From the NCBI GenBank assembly GCA_023374045.1, contig CM041776.1:123285733-123349732 (forward strand): DNA of 64,000 nt, written 5' to 3'. Below the pieces are notes generated by a model. That model had not been told where the DNA came from. It saw only the letters and a program-made list of their open reading frames with translations, and did not search any database. The position numbers were made by a program, and so were the translations under genes. The stretch comes from Limonium bicolor. Taxonomy: Eukaryota > Streptophyta > Magnoliopsida > Caryophyllales > Plumbaginaceae. This document shows, one piece after another, positions 1 to 12,562 of this stretch (position 1 is the stretch's first letter; every line of letters starts with the position of its first letter).

Positions 1-658
1 TACGTTTCCTAACTCGTACTTACTAAGTCTTTACATTTCTTATACTTTCACATTATTTACTCACCTTTCATTACTTAACAATGGTGTACTTACATATATA
101 AGCACATATGTATAGGTGGGTATACATATATATATATATACTAGTTATATTATATAGTTTTTTTTGTATGTTATGGGTCGTCCGACCCACCGTCCGACCC
201 AAGCCCTGGGTCGGTCCACTCCAGTAGGTTTACGTCTTCTGAAATTTCTCCCGACCGACCCAGAACTATTCAGACCGACCCATACACCTTTGGGTCAGTC
301 CATCCCAGTACGTTTCAGTCCCGTTGTCCAAGCTCCGACCGACCCACCTATGGGTCGGTCGAAGTCAGAAACTTCGACAACGGAAAATCTTAGTCCGACC
401 GACCCATGACCGACCCAGGAGCCGTGAGTCGGTCCGTTCCAGAATGGTTATTATTCGTTGCTCAAGCCCCGACCGACCCACCGACCGATCCAGTCTCTGG
501 GTCGGTCGGTAGTAGAATATGCTATAGACCTTATTTTTCTTTCCCATTTTCACCCATTTCTTCCCCAATCTTCCTACACACATCCTAACATGTTTTAGTA
601 CCAATTAAACACTCTAAATCATGTTATTTCATTCCTTAATTCATTACACAAATCCTAT
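1..658 (-). mobile_element. Internal part of a minus-strand Tekay/Del-like LTR, split by element 1
   Basis: No gene is visible. Read on the minus strand, this stretch holds the same kind of CCGACC/GGTCGG array that lies inside the element 1 LTR, and it abuts the first base of element 1. The matching other piece is 31214-32942, which ends on the minus strand with the same TGAAATACCCC start as the element 1 LTR. I infer that element 1 jumped into this older LTR and that the LTR continues left of the window. No exact 5-bp target duplication links the two pieces. Confidence 0.55.
164..512. repeat. CCGACC/GGTCGG inverted-motif array (minus-strand LTR)
   Basis: Many copies of CCGACCGACCCA and its complement GGGTCGGTC alternate with AT-richer spacers of roughly 30-60 bp. 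The array is the counterpart of those at 12772-13175 and 29392-29730, in reverse orientation. Short open frames here only translate the repeat and are not genes. Confidence 0.8.
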
Positions 659-2787
659 TGAAATACCCCAAACCTAGATATGGTATTTAAATGATAAACT
701 AAGGTATAAGAAGGCTAAATAATTCCTTAGAAACATTAAGAAACCATTTTAATCAAAGAAAACATAAGGAAACACCAAAAGAGCAGTTTAAGCAAAAACG
801 TGCTCTAAGCTTGGAGAGACTTGGGTGAACACCCAAATATCATTCTAAGACCTTAGTAATATCCTAATGGTCATTTTAAACCAATTACCAAAGAAAACCA
901 AGCTCAAAAACAAGTTAAAACACAAATTGTGCTTTAAGGACTCTTAAAGCACATTTTTGAAAAAATTGTCTTGGAAAGGGGTTTTAAGTGGATAAATGCC
1001 CATGATTACTCCTTAATTAACTTGTGTACTAATTAGTATCACATTAGGAAGTCTAAATCAAAGAGAAATCAAAAATTTCACAAATATGTGCACTAATTTG
1101 TGAATAGTGCTCAAATTGGACTAGTTTAGCATTAAGTCAATATAAGCTAATTAATTGTTCAATCAAGACCATAAATATCTTGTTTATTAAGGGGGTGGCC
1201 GGTTTTGATGTGGGGAGTCAACACTTGACTCATCAAATAAAGAAAAAAGAGAAGAGATAAGACAAATAGTAATATTTACCTTTTAAATAAAATCTTACTT
1301 TAGCTTCCCTCTCTCCTCCTTTCTTCATTCTTCATCTTCTCCATCGATTTCTCTTGCTCTCTTTCTTCTCTTTCACGTAAGAAGCAACCTCCATGCTAGC
1401 TCCATCTTCTTTTGCCCACATCTTGCTCATTTAGGCTCCAAAATCAAAACCAAGCACATATATCTCTTAGTTAGCTCAAGCTCTTCCTTTCTATCTTTTC
1501 AAAACTTCAAGAGCCTCATTTTGGAGCCAAGGCAAACCGCCATTAGAGGAGGAAACTCAAGCTTGGAGACTTATTAGCTTCTCCATTCTCTTAAGGTAAA
1601 GAATATGTAAGAAAAATGAAGTTCCCACCATTTCTTTACATGTCCGAAAATTATCACTCATGGGGCTTCATGTTTATGCTTTGTTCTAGCTTGTTTCTAC
1701 TCTCCAAAGGATAAAGGAGGTCCTTCTTTACTCATATCCAAGCTTGTCTTGAGAAACCAAGGTAAAACAATCAATTTAATACCTTAAAACACATTTTTAA
1801 CCTAGGTTTTATTCCTTAAGGTTAGTGTGTTGTTTAGTACTCATTGGAGTCATTGAATATTGGTTAGAACATTGGCAAGGAGAACTTGATTTGGTGACAG
1901 AGATTGAGCAAGGAAAAACCTAAGGAAGAAAGTTTGTGAAGCTTGAAAAAGAACAAGGTAAATGTCTTACCTTAAGGTGTTTAATGCATTAAGGGATGGG
2001 ATTTAGGTATATGATGAGTGTAGCTTAGGGTTTACATTAGAAAAGGGCTATATGCAACCTAGGAGAAACAATGACTATGTTTGAGAACTTGTGACAAAGG
2101 AGCCAATGAGAAAAGAGATAGTTAAACAATGTTGAGGTGAATTACAAGAAGCATTTTATTTCAATAGGAGCCTTGTTGTGTGTATTCGCAGGTCAAAGGC
2201 AAATATATGTGGAAATTCAGTGGTTAAGATTATTGTCATTTAAGGGCCTAAGAGCCAAGCATTTTAAGCTTATACACTATATGATGATGTGGTGTAGTTT
2301 TGTTGTAAATTGTGTGTTAAGATGATGTAATGAGAACTTGAGTGATCTTGGTTGTTTGATGGTGAAAAACCAAGTGTTTAGGTGTAATAATATACTAGAG
2401 AACCCATGGCAAAATTTAGTGAAGAACCTAAGTGTTTAAGATGTGTAAGGAGATTTTATGACTAATGAAGTACTAAGAAACTTTATGAGTCATTTTGATG
2501 AAAAAGGGTGAGTTTAAGGTGTTTTAATGAGTTATAATGACTTAGGAATCATCATGGAGGATTTAGGAATCAAATGAATGTCTTGGGATATACTTGTGTA
2601 TTTAGGACTTAGGCCAATATTGGTAAACTAGCAGAAAGGAAATAATGTGTTAGAAGAAGGAGGCATAAACTTGTGTAGGAACTTTAAGTAGTTGTAGAAA
2701 GGAATTTTAGATGGTGAAAGATGCTTGGGAGATGATGTTATAGTGGTGAGGAAGCATTTGGCATAGTGGTTATATTAGGTATGAACC
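659..2787 (+). repeat. Element 1 5' LTR, first part
   Basis: The stretch aligns base for base, with scattered differences, to 27055-29183 of the 3' LTR. It is interrupted after GAACC (2783-2787) by element 2 and resumes at 12563. Short open frames such as 2137-2325 recur in the other LTR but show no protein-like features. Confidence 0.9.
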
Positions 2788-3558
2788 TGTTATACCGAAA
2801 ATTTCAACCCCCCGGAGTAGTCTCTAAGGCATACGTGTTACAAAGGGCAAAAGGGGTCAAAAAGCACCAAGGCGGGATTTTCCAAGGACATTATCGGGAT
2901 TTTCTATTTTCATATGACTTGTTTATTATCTCCAAACACTTCCAAATATCATAGTCATTATGAAAGGTATTTCATGATTTTCTGATAATATTTATTCTGG
3001 AAATTTAGCTTTTAATTCATATTATAAGCTAATTTCTTTAATTAACACATGAAATAACCTCAAAATAGAAATAATAAAAGGTTTCCAAAATTAAAATAAA
3101 ATTGTCACATGGTTAGCATGACTACATACAGTCATCAACCTGAAATTATTTTATTTGGTACCTTAGCCCAAAATTTAAAAGAGAAATTCAATCATTTTTG
3201 CAATTTTCTCTCTCCTATGGAAAATACCGAAATTAAAAAAAACGTCATGAAATTTTAACACAAGATAGAGGATATGTTTATTAGAGACTAATGCCGTTGG
3301 AATTTCGTTATTTCACTTTCCAATAATAAGTTATGAATTATGGGAGATTCCAGATTGCAAGATTTTTATCTAATCGGTTATTTATCAAAATAACCCGATT
3401 CCAACTCTCAAAATTCTTAAAAATCATCCTTTATCTTCAGTTAAAATTTCATAATTTATCTCGGCCTGAAACATATTTTACAAAATCAGATTCCCTTAGA
3501 GCACGAAATCAGCGTTTTAGATAAAGATCTTGCTCTATCAATTTGACCATGCTCTTTC

Positions 3559-3566
3559 TATAAAAG
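3559..3566 (+). promoter_or_regulatory. TATA box of element 2 LTR
   Basis: TATAAAAG lies in the LTR. The other LTR has TATAAAGG at 11283, one A shorter. It is followed by a C-rich leader, as expected near a plant LTR transcription start. The start site itself is inferred. Confidence 0.5.
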
Positions 3567-4138
3567 GACCCCCAAAAACGAAATAGGGCAGGAAGAACAC
3601 CTCCAAAGTCAGAGAACACAGCCACAAACCTTCTTCCCACGTTTTTACACTTCCAAGCCTCAAATCAATACCGAAACACTGCAGAAATCACCCCAAAATC
3701 ACCAAAAACTCATCCTTTCTTCTCCTATTGAACTTCCAAGCACCAAAACATCACAAAACAGAAGCAAACCGTCCTTAATCATACAAGGAAGAAGAAATCA
3801 GAAACTCGGGTCGAAGCTGAACCGGATCGGCTACCAACGACGTTCGAAGTTTCCCGACGTGAAGGAACAACCAAATCCCGAAGCCAAAACAGGTTAGAAT
3901 TCGAATTCTTTAACTCCACTGATCACAATACGCTTCTGGTTGAAATTCCTTTCGAACTGACTTTTCTTTGCTTCTGAATTAAGGTTTGTTTGCGTTTCTG
4001 TCCACTAACTTGTTCAATAAGTTTCGTCCTTAATTCGTAGTCAAATTGAAAACTTTTGATCACTAACATGTTTAGAATCTTTCAGGCTACGTACCCATAA
4101 ATTTTGAGCCAAAAAACCACCGGGAACAGCCTTAACGC

Positions 4139-4400
4139 CGCCGTCCGAGGTCGGTCCGCACCCACGGACGCTATGTCCGGGGTCCCGGACGCTCTGTCCG
4201 AAAGCCGGACGCCCCCGGACGGTGGCGGGATATTTTTTTTTTTCAAAAGTTAGGGTTTTATAAAACATGTCCGGGCCCACGGACGTCCTGTCCGTGGCCT
4301 CGGACTTTTCAAAATCTCGTTTCTGTTTAAATTTGACTTTTTTGTAATTAGGTTAACTGGGGTCCGTGGGTTCGGACATTAGGTCCGTGGCCACGGACGG
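4139..4400. repeat. CCGGAC/GTCCGG array in element 2 LTR
   Basis: About a dozen GTCCGG, CCGGAC and CCACGGAC motifs occur in both orientations and can pair as short hairpins. GCCGCC and GGTCGGT also occur. The second copy is at 11865-12130. Confidence 0.8.
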
Positions 4401-4824
4401 AATAAAATTTGACCTAATTCTGCCTCCGAAACCCTAGTTTAGGTAACTTTCAATTTCACTTTAATTTTCTGTCAAAAAACGTTAAAAAATAAAAAAACAG
4501 AAGCGCGCACCTAGGTTAAAAACAACTCTGTAGAAAGCCGTAAAAACCAAGTAGAGGAAAAACGACCTAGGAGGGTAATGAAAGTAATTTGAACCCTAAT
4601 AAGTCGAATATCAAGCCCCCGAACCCGAACTCTCCTTTCCTAATTTGATCTAGGTTAAAATTAGGTGGCGACTCATAATAGGTTCCAGTGAGCTAGCTTA
4701 GGTTTTAATAATTTTGTTATATGACTAGTTATTAATCTTAGGTTATAAGTGGACCTAAAACCCGATTAGATCCTAATCAACTTTAATCAACATAGGATAG
4801 GGTTTAAAATCGAGGCTCACAGAC

Positions 4825-4842
4825 TGGCGACTCTGCTGGGGA
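4825..4842 (+). other. Element 2 primer-binding site (Arg-tRNA type)
   Basis: TGGCGACTCTGCTGGGGA starts three bases after the LTR end. It matches the Arg-tRNA 3' end type reported for Ogre retrotransposons, recalled from family knowledge and not checked by alignment. Confidence 0.75.
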
Positions 4843-6044
4843 CAACTTCTTAATTTTAACTTGTTTAATTTTAAGAAAGAGGGCTTAACTCGAAAATTGT
4901 TTATTTATGGCTTTAATACTTTGTTTATTTACTTTGTGCGCACTTTAATTTCTGCACCTTTGCATCATGTGAGAGCGAGGGTCCACACAAACCAGTTTCA
5001 CCCCGGGACCCATCTAGGGTCCCCTGTCAGGGACTCACACCTTTTAGGTGATGTGAATAAGCGGGGGAAAAGAGGAGGATGTCGTCTAACCACATCCCCT
5101 TAATACCTGGGCCTTAGCCCCAAGCGTTTTCCTGGCAGTGTCCTTACCTAGCCCATTGTTTGGTCAGTCAAAGACCCGACGTAGACGCACACCTTTAGGT
5201 GATGTGAAAAAAGTGGGGAAACCCAAAGAGAATAGCGTGCAAGCCCTATTCCTTTGTGGCGACCTGGGCCCAAGCCCCAAGCACCTCTCCGGATCGATCC
5301 ATACCCAAATTGATTTAACCGTCAAGTGAGGACATGTTGAATTTGTGTGGGCCTTGTTTGCTTGTATGATCGGCCCATTACCTAGCCTAGAGATTGATAG
5401 GAACTTCTCCTACATTAACCTAGCCCAACCGAATTGGCGGCTCTACTTGTTTGCGGCCCAGAGGCCCTGTTTGGTTTAACATGTGAGTCGTTCGGGCTTC
5501 GGCCCAAAAGCTTAGACTTAGGTGATTTCTCTTCTGGCCCAATTTGAATTATCCAATTAGTTCAAGGCCCAAAAAAAGGAAATCCACCTGGACTTGAAAT
5601 AACCCACAAGTTCTGAAAAATAAATATTTTTCTGCTTAGCAACCATCTTCTCTGGCCCAAGGAAAGTTAGGCCCATTTGTGGTTTAGGGACCATTCCAGC
5701 CCATGTGCTTTACTCCATCCAGGCCCAAACACATTCCGGCCCAAAGGCTCATTCTAGACTAGGTAAACTTCTTATTTGGGCCCTAGCCCCAAACCCTAGA
5801 TCTAGGTTCACCTCTCAGGCCCAATCAAAGCCATCTGTCTAGATTTCAGCCCAAGTTCCAGTTCATAAGATACTCCAGCCCAAACAACCTCATTCTCTGG
5901 GTATCCTGGCCCACTTGCTTTCATCCCTAAGTCTGTTTCGATCTATCTTGTGAAGCATCATGTTTCAGCCCACTTCCTTTTGTTAGCTAATAATGGACAC
6001 CTTGGACACAGGTAGACTCAAGTCCTAAGTACGGTCCAATCGAC
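4843..6044 (+). other. Element 2 leader, non-coding
   Basis: No convincing gene is present. A segment around TTTAGGTGATGTGAATAAG (5043) recurs in diverged form at 5191. The stretch 5340-6000 is unusually rich in GGCCCA/TGGGCC words. Short ORFs at 4861-5103 and 5138-5329 lack any recognisable domain. Confidence 0.6.
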
Positions 6045-6326
6045 ATGGAAGCCCAGCTCGCAATTTTGGAACAAAGGCACATGGCCACCATTGAAGCCAT
6101 GGAGCAGAGGCATAGTGCTGCCATGGACGCCGTGGAACCTAACTACGTTGCTGTTATCGAAGAGTTGAAAGCAAGGGCTCTTTCCCTCGAGTCCGAACGT
6201 CAAGCTCGGGATGAGTTAGTGGACAGGCTTCTCAACCCCTTTATGAATGCATTGAAGTTGGCTCCATTAGGGTCCGAGGATCGGAGGGGAATGTCAAAGA
6301 AATTGCTGCAGAACTCAGGAAAGTGA
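6045..6326 (+). CDS. Short coiled-coil ORF of element 2 (possible gag remnant)
   Basis: The 93-residue ORF starts with an ATG. Its first 65 residues are a charged heptad-like helix with repeated EQRH and AMEQRHSAAMDAVE segments and then ELKARALSLESERQARDEL, which predicts a coiled coil. No zinc knuckle, protease or RT follows. A second frame at 6323-6586 overlaps its end and is rich in R, S and E, so the original reading frame may be broken near 6320. It lies 1.2 kb after the primer site, where Ogre-type elements carry an ORF ahead of or at the start of gag. I do not recognise a specific family. It may be a remnant or chance. Confidence 0.4.
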   Translation: MEAQLAILEQRHMATIEAMEQRHSAAMDAVEPNYVAVIEELKARALSLESERQARDELVDRLLNPFMNALKLAPLGSEDRRGMSKKLLQNSGK

Positions 6327-8835
6327 TCAGACAACCAGGAGCAGCAACTTGCATCCAAAGCTGCACCCGTAAGAGAACCAGGCAACATGAGGAAGACAGT
6401 GATCGACAGTCAAGAGGACCTGGTTGGAGCGTTGGGACAGTAGAACCATCCCGACGGAGTTCTCGACAGCGAGAGTTTACAGAATCGGCCGAACACCAAG
6501 ACAAGCACTTGAAGAGCTTCGAGGAAGATATCGATGCAACCACTCGCCCTGAGGCCAGGAACTACTCATTTGGGGAAGGATCTTAATCAATTTTGTCACT
6601 TTCATCATGCCCGGTCACGACACTGACCACTGCAGAGCCCTACAAACAGAATCCAGGATCTGATTGACCAAGGGTTCCAATTCTAAGAACATGGTGGAGA
6701 GCGCAGAGCACGCGTGCCCAGGCATCATCAGAAATGTTGTTTTTTTTAGTGTTTTTCTCATTAAATGCATTTCTTTTCTTGATTAGTTGTCTTTCAACTT
6801 TTGTAGTAGTTAGTTCCCTTGAATCATTTTCGGTAGTTTTCCTGAGTTTGTAATTTCCAACATTATTCTTTTTGTTGAATAAAACATAGTTCCTTTTTCA
6901 TAATTTTTGTACAAAGCATCATTCGTTTATTCGAAAAAAACTTAAAAAAAAGACCACTCACGAAGTAATCATTTTCTAACTATGGATGGAACGGCTTGTC
7001 TCTTGTTTCTAAAAATTTGAACATGCCTAACCAAACACCACAATTCACCACATAATATCCAAACAACCCACAATGAGGTTCAAGGCCCACATCTATCAAA
7101 CTGTTGTCATAAACCCCAAATCAATACTGGGGGCAATCTGAGTTTAGAATCATTGTCTTCGAATCTTTTGTTTAAACGTGTGAACTAGTCTCTGAGTGAA
7201 ATTCGCGAGAGTGTCTTGAGCGGAAAAACCATGAGTGAACGAGCGTGTCATTTTTACACGACTCCGGTGAGACCACGTTCAAAGGTGAGGTAAACGCATA
7301 ACTCCGACCGAAGGAGATAATTGTAAATTTACTCTAAGATCTGCGAAAAGTAACAAAGAACAGATCACAACTATCAAGGATGACGAAGCACCTAGGTACA
7401 GCACCACATAGCCAAAAGATTGTAAACCCTATCATTAAACCCTAGGCACCCCCGTTGAGCCTTTCGTATATCCCTTTTTCAATATTATGAGCTCCACAAA
7501 ATAATCCAGCCAATGATGAATGTCCGACCCAGTGACCAAAGGAAGCGAGGAGCCCGACTCTCATATCATTCTCATCAGTCCAAAGAAGCAATGCTACTAT
7601 CAGCATGACGAAGCGATCCGCAAATGGTCCTAGAGTGACACAGGATCAAAAGAGCTCATATCAAAATAGCTCTCGAAGCCCAAAGCCGGGAAACACAAGA
7701 ACCCCGAAGGTAAAGTCAAGAAAGGATAAAACAAAAAGGCAATCCCGAAGTGCCTCGAAGAAATTCAAATGACAAAGAAAAGAAATGGTGTGAAGGACAA
7801 AAGTCCAAGTCCAGAAGCTCGAAAACAACGTCAGCACAAAGCAGCTAGACGACTTCAAGACAAGGAAGATGAATCCGAGAGAAGACGCAAGTTGCAGCTT
7901 TGGTCACCCACTTAAGCTCCACATACCTCAAATATCCCTCCATGGTCCCGTTGTCCTTCATCACACCCCATGGCCACGTTATAAGCTTTAAAGACTTCCA
8001 ACTTGATAGTTGTGTGTCCAATCACGTGAAAGTAACAGATCAAATGTGTAAATCCGTCAAATATCGAATTCAATGGTCTAGAAGTTGTGACTGTAGGTAA
8101 GGAACGAGTGCAAGCATCAAAACACGCCGAGTGTAGGTTAGGAAGCACCACATAAAAACATAAGCCTTGACCCTATAAGGACGAGACTCGTTCGCAGTTT
8201 AATAAAAGAAAATACTGGGGCAATCGATCGTTCCGATCGATTGCCATGAACTCTAGCTCAGATTGTCTTAAGGGAAAAGTACTGGGGGCAATTGTTGGTT
8301 CCAACAATTGCTATGACAACACCAATTCGAGCCCAGAGCTCAAACATCACCACCACCATTCCACCTCAAGCCTGTCATTGGCCTTACCTCCACAAAAACA
8401 TCAGGCCCGTCATAACCCAGACCACCATCCAAAATCATAGCCTGATCCCAGGTCTATCGCAAATCCTGAACACCGGAAAAGCCTTTAACACCACAACAAA
8501 CACCACACACTTCCACCAGCGGCATGTTCATTTTCTTAAGAAACAAATTGTAGATATGAAATTTTTAGTCAGGAAATGATCATTTCACTTTCTTTTTTTC
8601 AGTAGAGTTTTCTCAAGCATTGCCATGTTGGCACATTTTTCAACAGTTCCTTGTTTTGGCAAGCTTCCAACAAACACTTTAGTTGCATTTTACAACTTTT
8701 GCATAACACCTCAACATCGCCAAGTTTGGCACCTTTTCCAACAGTTTCCTGTTTTGAACGAGTATCCTTCATATATTTTGATTGCATACATCTTATCATC
8801 ATTGCCATGTTGCCACTCCAGTAATCAGTTTTCAT
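6327..8835 (+). other. Element 2 central non-coding region
   Basis: No domain is recognisable in any frame. The motif GGGGGCAAT, which also forms the polypurine tract before the 3' LTR, occurs near 7130 and 8284, with a GGGGCAATCG variant near 8216. This suggests internal duplication of 3'-end sequence or stepwise deletion of the coding region. Confidence 0.5.
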
Positions 8836-9175
8836 CATTTGTACGAGACCATTATCTTTCCGATTCATTCTTAGTTCGAGACCCATCATTTTCAAGACTT
8901 TAGTACGAGACCCGGCATCTTCATTCAGCGCGAGACCCAGAATCAATGCGAAATCCGGCTTTTTCTTCATCCATTTAGTATGAGACTTCAGTGCGAGACC
9001 CATCATTTTCTTCAGTGCGAGACCATGCATCTTCATCAGTGCGAGACCATCATATTCGTCAGTGCGAGACCCATCACCTTCATCAGTGTGAGACCGAGCG
9101 TCATCATCTAGTGCGAGACCAGTACGAGACCTAGTATCATATCAGTGCGAGACAGGTATGAGACAGAGCGCGATC
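8836..9175. repeat. GTGCGAGACC short tandem array
   Basis: About fifteen degenerate copies of a 20-30 bp unit are built on AGTGCGAGACC with CATCATCTTCA spacers. The open frame on the minus strand at 8599-9036 is a translation of this repeat and not a gene. Confidence 0.75.
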
Positions 9176-9184
9176 TAAGTTGGC

Positions 9185-9760
9185 AGGGCAGAGGCAATAA
9201 GTCCCCATCTTCATGTCAACTTCTTAGGAGAAACAACTAGTGGGCAGTGGCAATAAGTCCCCTTGGTAATCTAGAAGTTATCCCAGCACCCCAGTTGGTG
9301 GGCAGAGGCAATAAGTCCCCATAGTATACCAACAAGGAGCATTGGAACGGGTTTCGGTCCCCAGAAGCATCCGAACATCATTTTCATATCATCCATATCA
9401 TTTGCATCATTTTCATCATCTACATTGCATCACTTTCATTTGCGTCATTTTCATATCATCCATATCATTTGCATCATTTCATCATCTACATTTGCATCAC
9501 ACTTTCATTTGCGTCATCTTCATATCATCCATCTGCATTATCCAGGCGTGTCATAAGACCTGGCGACAGAAAAGTTGGCGAGGTGATGGCAATAAATCCT
9601 CCTGTGCGATGTCAACTTATTTTGGGATCAACGAATGGTGGGCGATGGCAATAAGTCCCCGGGTTTTTACCAGGAGTTATCCCTGCACACCGGCTTGGGG
9701 GGCGATGGCAATAAGTCCACATTGGGTCCAGCCAAGCATTGGCACGGGTTTCGGTCCCCA
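9185..9760. repeat. GGCAATAAGTCC and CATATCATCCAT repeats
   Basis: GGGCAGAGGCAATAAGTCCCC or a close variant occurs about six times (for example 9185, 9240, 9299, 9573, 9640, 9700). Two larger diverged blocks, each ending in CGGGTTTCGGTCCCCAGAAG (about 9349 and 9746), flank a CAT-rich stretch at 9370-9540. Confidence 0.7.
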
Positions 9761-9798
9761 GAAGCATCCGAGCATCATCAACATTCTTGCATCTACAC

Positions 9799-10417
9799 AT
9801 TACTTCGTCTTTTAGGTTGTCAACGCCTTAGAATCGCTTGACATTACTTCGTCTTTTAGGTTGTCAACGCCTTAGAATCGCTTGACATTACTTCGTCTTT
9901 TAGGTTGTCAACGCCTTAGAATCGCTTGACATTACTTCGTCTTTTAGGTTGTCGCCTTAGAATCGCTTGACATTACTTCATCTTTTAGGTTGTCAACGCC
10001 TTAGAATCGCTTGACATTACTTCGTCTTTTAGGTTGTCAACGCCTTAGAATCGCTTGACATTACTTCGTCTTTTAGGTTGTCAACGCCTTAGAATCGCTT
10101 GACATTACTTTCTTTTAGGTTGTCAACGCCTTAGAATCGCTTGACATTACTTCTCTTAGGTTGTCAACGCCTTAGAATCGCTTGACATTACTTCGTCTTT
10201 TAGGTTGTCAACGCCTTAGAATCGCTTGACATTACTTCGTCTTTTAGGTTGTCAACGCCTTAGAATCGCTTGACATTACTTCGTCTTTTAGGTTGTCAAC
10301 GCCTTAGAATCGCTTGACATTACTTGGTCTTTTAGGTTGTCAACGTCGTAGAATCGCTTGACATTTACTTCGTCATTTCGTTTTTAGGTAGTCAGCGCCT
10401 TAGAATAGCTCGACACA
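9799..10417. repeat. 44-bp tandem array in element 2 3' region
   Basis: About fourteen nearly identical head-to-tail copies of a 44-bp unit begin ATTACTTCGTCTTTTAGG. Sporadic deletions of 2-6 bp occur within units, and decay is greatest in the last two. The array ends about 105 bp before the 3' LTR, in the hypervariable 3' untranslated zone known from Tat/Ogre elements. Confidence 0.92.
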
Positions 10418-10507
10418 ATCCACATACAGGGTCTTTTAAGATCCCAAAATTTTGGGGTGTCACTCAGGCATCAACTAGTCTTTTCATCTTCATTACAAAG
10501 CCTAGTT

Positions 10508-10521
10508 GACGGGGGGCAATC
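10508..10521 (+). other. Element 2 polypurine tract
   Basis: GACGGGGGGCAATC directly precedes the TGTTATACC start of the 3' LTR and is the expected plus-strand primer. Confidence 0.75.
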
Positions 10522-12557
10522 TGTTATACCCAAAATTTCAACCCCCCGGAGTAGTCTCTAAGGCATACGTGTTCAAAGGGCAAAAGGGGTCAAAAAGCAC
10601 CAAGGCGGGATTTTCCAAGGACATTATCGGGATTTTCTATTTTCATATGACTTGTTTATTATCTCCAAACACTTCCAAATATCATAGTATTATGAAAGGT
10701 ATTTCATGATTTTCTGATAATATTTATTCTGGAAATTTAGCTTTTAATTCATATTATAAGCTAATTTCTTTAATTAACACATGAAATAACCTCAAAATAG
10801 AAATAATAAAAGGTTTCCAAAATTAAAATAAATTGTCACATGGTTAGCATGACTAAATACAGTCATAAACCTGAAATTATTTTATTTGGTACCTTAGCCC
10901 AAAATTTAAAAGAGAAATTCAATCATTTTTGCAATTTTTCTCTCCTATGGAAAATACCGAAATTAAAACAAAACGTCATGAAATTTAACACAAGATAGAG
11001 GATGTTTATTAGAGACTAATGCCGTTGGAATTTCGTTATTTCTACTTTCCAATAATAAGTTTGAATTATGGGAGATTCCAGATTGCAAGATTTTTATCTA
11101 ATCGGTTATTTATCAAAATAACCCGATTCCAACTCTCAAATTCTTAAAAATCATCCTTTATATTCAGTTAAAATTTCATAATTATTCGGCCTGAAACATA
11201 TTTTACAAAATCAGATTCCCTTAGAGCACGAAATCAGCGTTTTAGATAAAGATCTTGCTCTATCAATTTACCATGCTCTTTCTATAAAGGACCCCCGAAA
11301 AATGAACTAGGGCAAGGAAGAACACCTCCAAAGTCAGAGAACACAGCCACAAACCTTCTTCCCACGTTTTTACACTTCCAAGCCTCAAATCAATACCGAA
11401 ACACTGCAGAAATCATCACCCCAAATCACCAAAAACTCATCCTTTCTTCTCCTATTGAACTTCCAAGCACCAAAACATCACAAAATAGAAGCAAACCGTC
11501 CTTAATCATACAAGAAGAAGAAATCAGAAACTCGAGTCGAAGCTGAACCGGATCGGCTACCACGACGCGTTCGAAGTTTCCCGACGTGAAGGAACAACCA
11601 AATCCCGAAGCCAAAACAGGTTAGAATTCGAATTCTTTAACTCCACTGATCACAATACGCTTCTGGTTGAAATACCTATTCGAACTGACTTTTCTTTGCT
11701 TCTGAGTTAAGGTTTGTTTGCGTTTCTGTCCACTAACTTGTTCAATAAGTTTCGTCCTTAATTCGTAGTCAAATTGAAAACTTTTGATCACTAACATGTT
11801 TAGAATCTTTCAGGCTACGTACCCATAAATTTTGAGCCAAAACACCGCCGGGAACAGCCTTAACGCCGCCGTCCGAGGTCGGTCCGCACCCACGGACGCT
11901 ATGTCCGGGGTCCCGGACGCTCTGTCCGAAAGCCGGACGCCCCCGGACGGTGGCGGGATATTTTTATTTTCAAAAGTTAGGGTTTTATAAAATGTCCGGG
12001 CCCACGGACGTCCTGTCCGTGGCCTCGGACTTTTCAAAATCTCGTTTCTGTTTAAATTTGACTTTTTTGTGTAATTAGGTTAACTGGGGTCCGTGGGTTC
12101 GGACATTAGGTCCGTGGCCACGGACGGAATAAAAATTTGACCTAATTCTGCCTCCGAAACCCTAGTTTAGGTAACTTTCAATTTCACTTTAATTTTCTGT
12201 CAAAAAAACGTTAAAAAATAAAAAAAAACAGAAGCGCGCACCTAGGTTAAAAACAACTCGTAATAAGCCGTAAATAAACCAAGTAGAGGAAAAATGACCT
12301 AGGAAGGGTAATGAAAGTAATTTGAACCCTAATTAAGTCGAATATCAAGCCCCCGAACCCGAACTCTCCTTTCCTAATTTGATCTAGGTTAAAATTAGGT
12401 GGCGACTCTTAATAGGTTCCAGTGAGCTAGCTTAGGTTTCAATAATTTTTGTTATATGACATAGTTATTAATCTTAGGTTATAAGTGGACCTAAAACCCG
12501 GTTAGATCCTGATCAACTTTAATCAACATAGGATAGGGTTTAAAATCGAGGCTCACA
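10522..12557 (+). repeat. Element 2 3' LTR
   Basis: Direct-repeat partner of 2788-4821, with TG...CA ends, followed by target duplication GAACC. It contains the CCGGAC/GTCCGG array at 11865-12130 and a TATAAAGG box at 11283. Confidence 0.92.
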
Positions 12558-12562
12558 GAACC

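Larger units (their letters stand above)
2788..4821 (+). repeat. Element 2 5' LTR
   Basis: This 2034-bp direct repeat pairs with 10522-12557. It has TG...CA ends, a TATAAAAG box at 3559 and a CCGGAC/GTCCGG array at 4139-4400. The two copies differ by scattered substitutions and many single-base indels. Confidence 0.92.
2788..12557 (+). mobile_element. Element 2: non-autonomous Ogre/Tat-like LTR retrotransposon
   Basis: The element begins TGTTATACC and ends GCTCACA, with a perfect 5-bp target duplication GAACC at 2783-2787 and 12558-12562. LTRs are 2788-4821 and 10522-12557. The primer site TGGCGACTCTGCTGGGGA matches the Arg-tRNA type used by Ogre elements (family knowledge). The 5.7-kb interior has no protease, RT or integrase and only a short coiled-coil ORF, so the element must have moved with proteins supplied in trans. 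The 3' part holds tandem arrays, as is typical of Tat/Ogre 3' untranslated regions. Confidence 0.85.

Noticed and set aside
2137..2325. 62-codon ORF present in both LTRs of element 1
   Set aside because: Presence in both LTRs follows from LTR identity, and there is no domain or coding bias.
8599..9036. 145-codon minus-strand ORF in element 2
   Set aside because: It is a translation of the GTGCGAGACC tandem array with low-complexity composition.
9799..10417. Regular 44-bp repeats as a CRISPR array
   Set aside because: The units are directly adjacent with no unique spacers, and the context is a plant retrotransposon.
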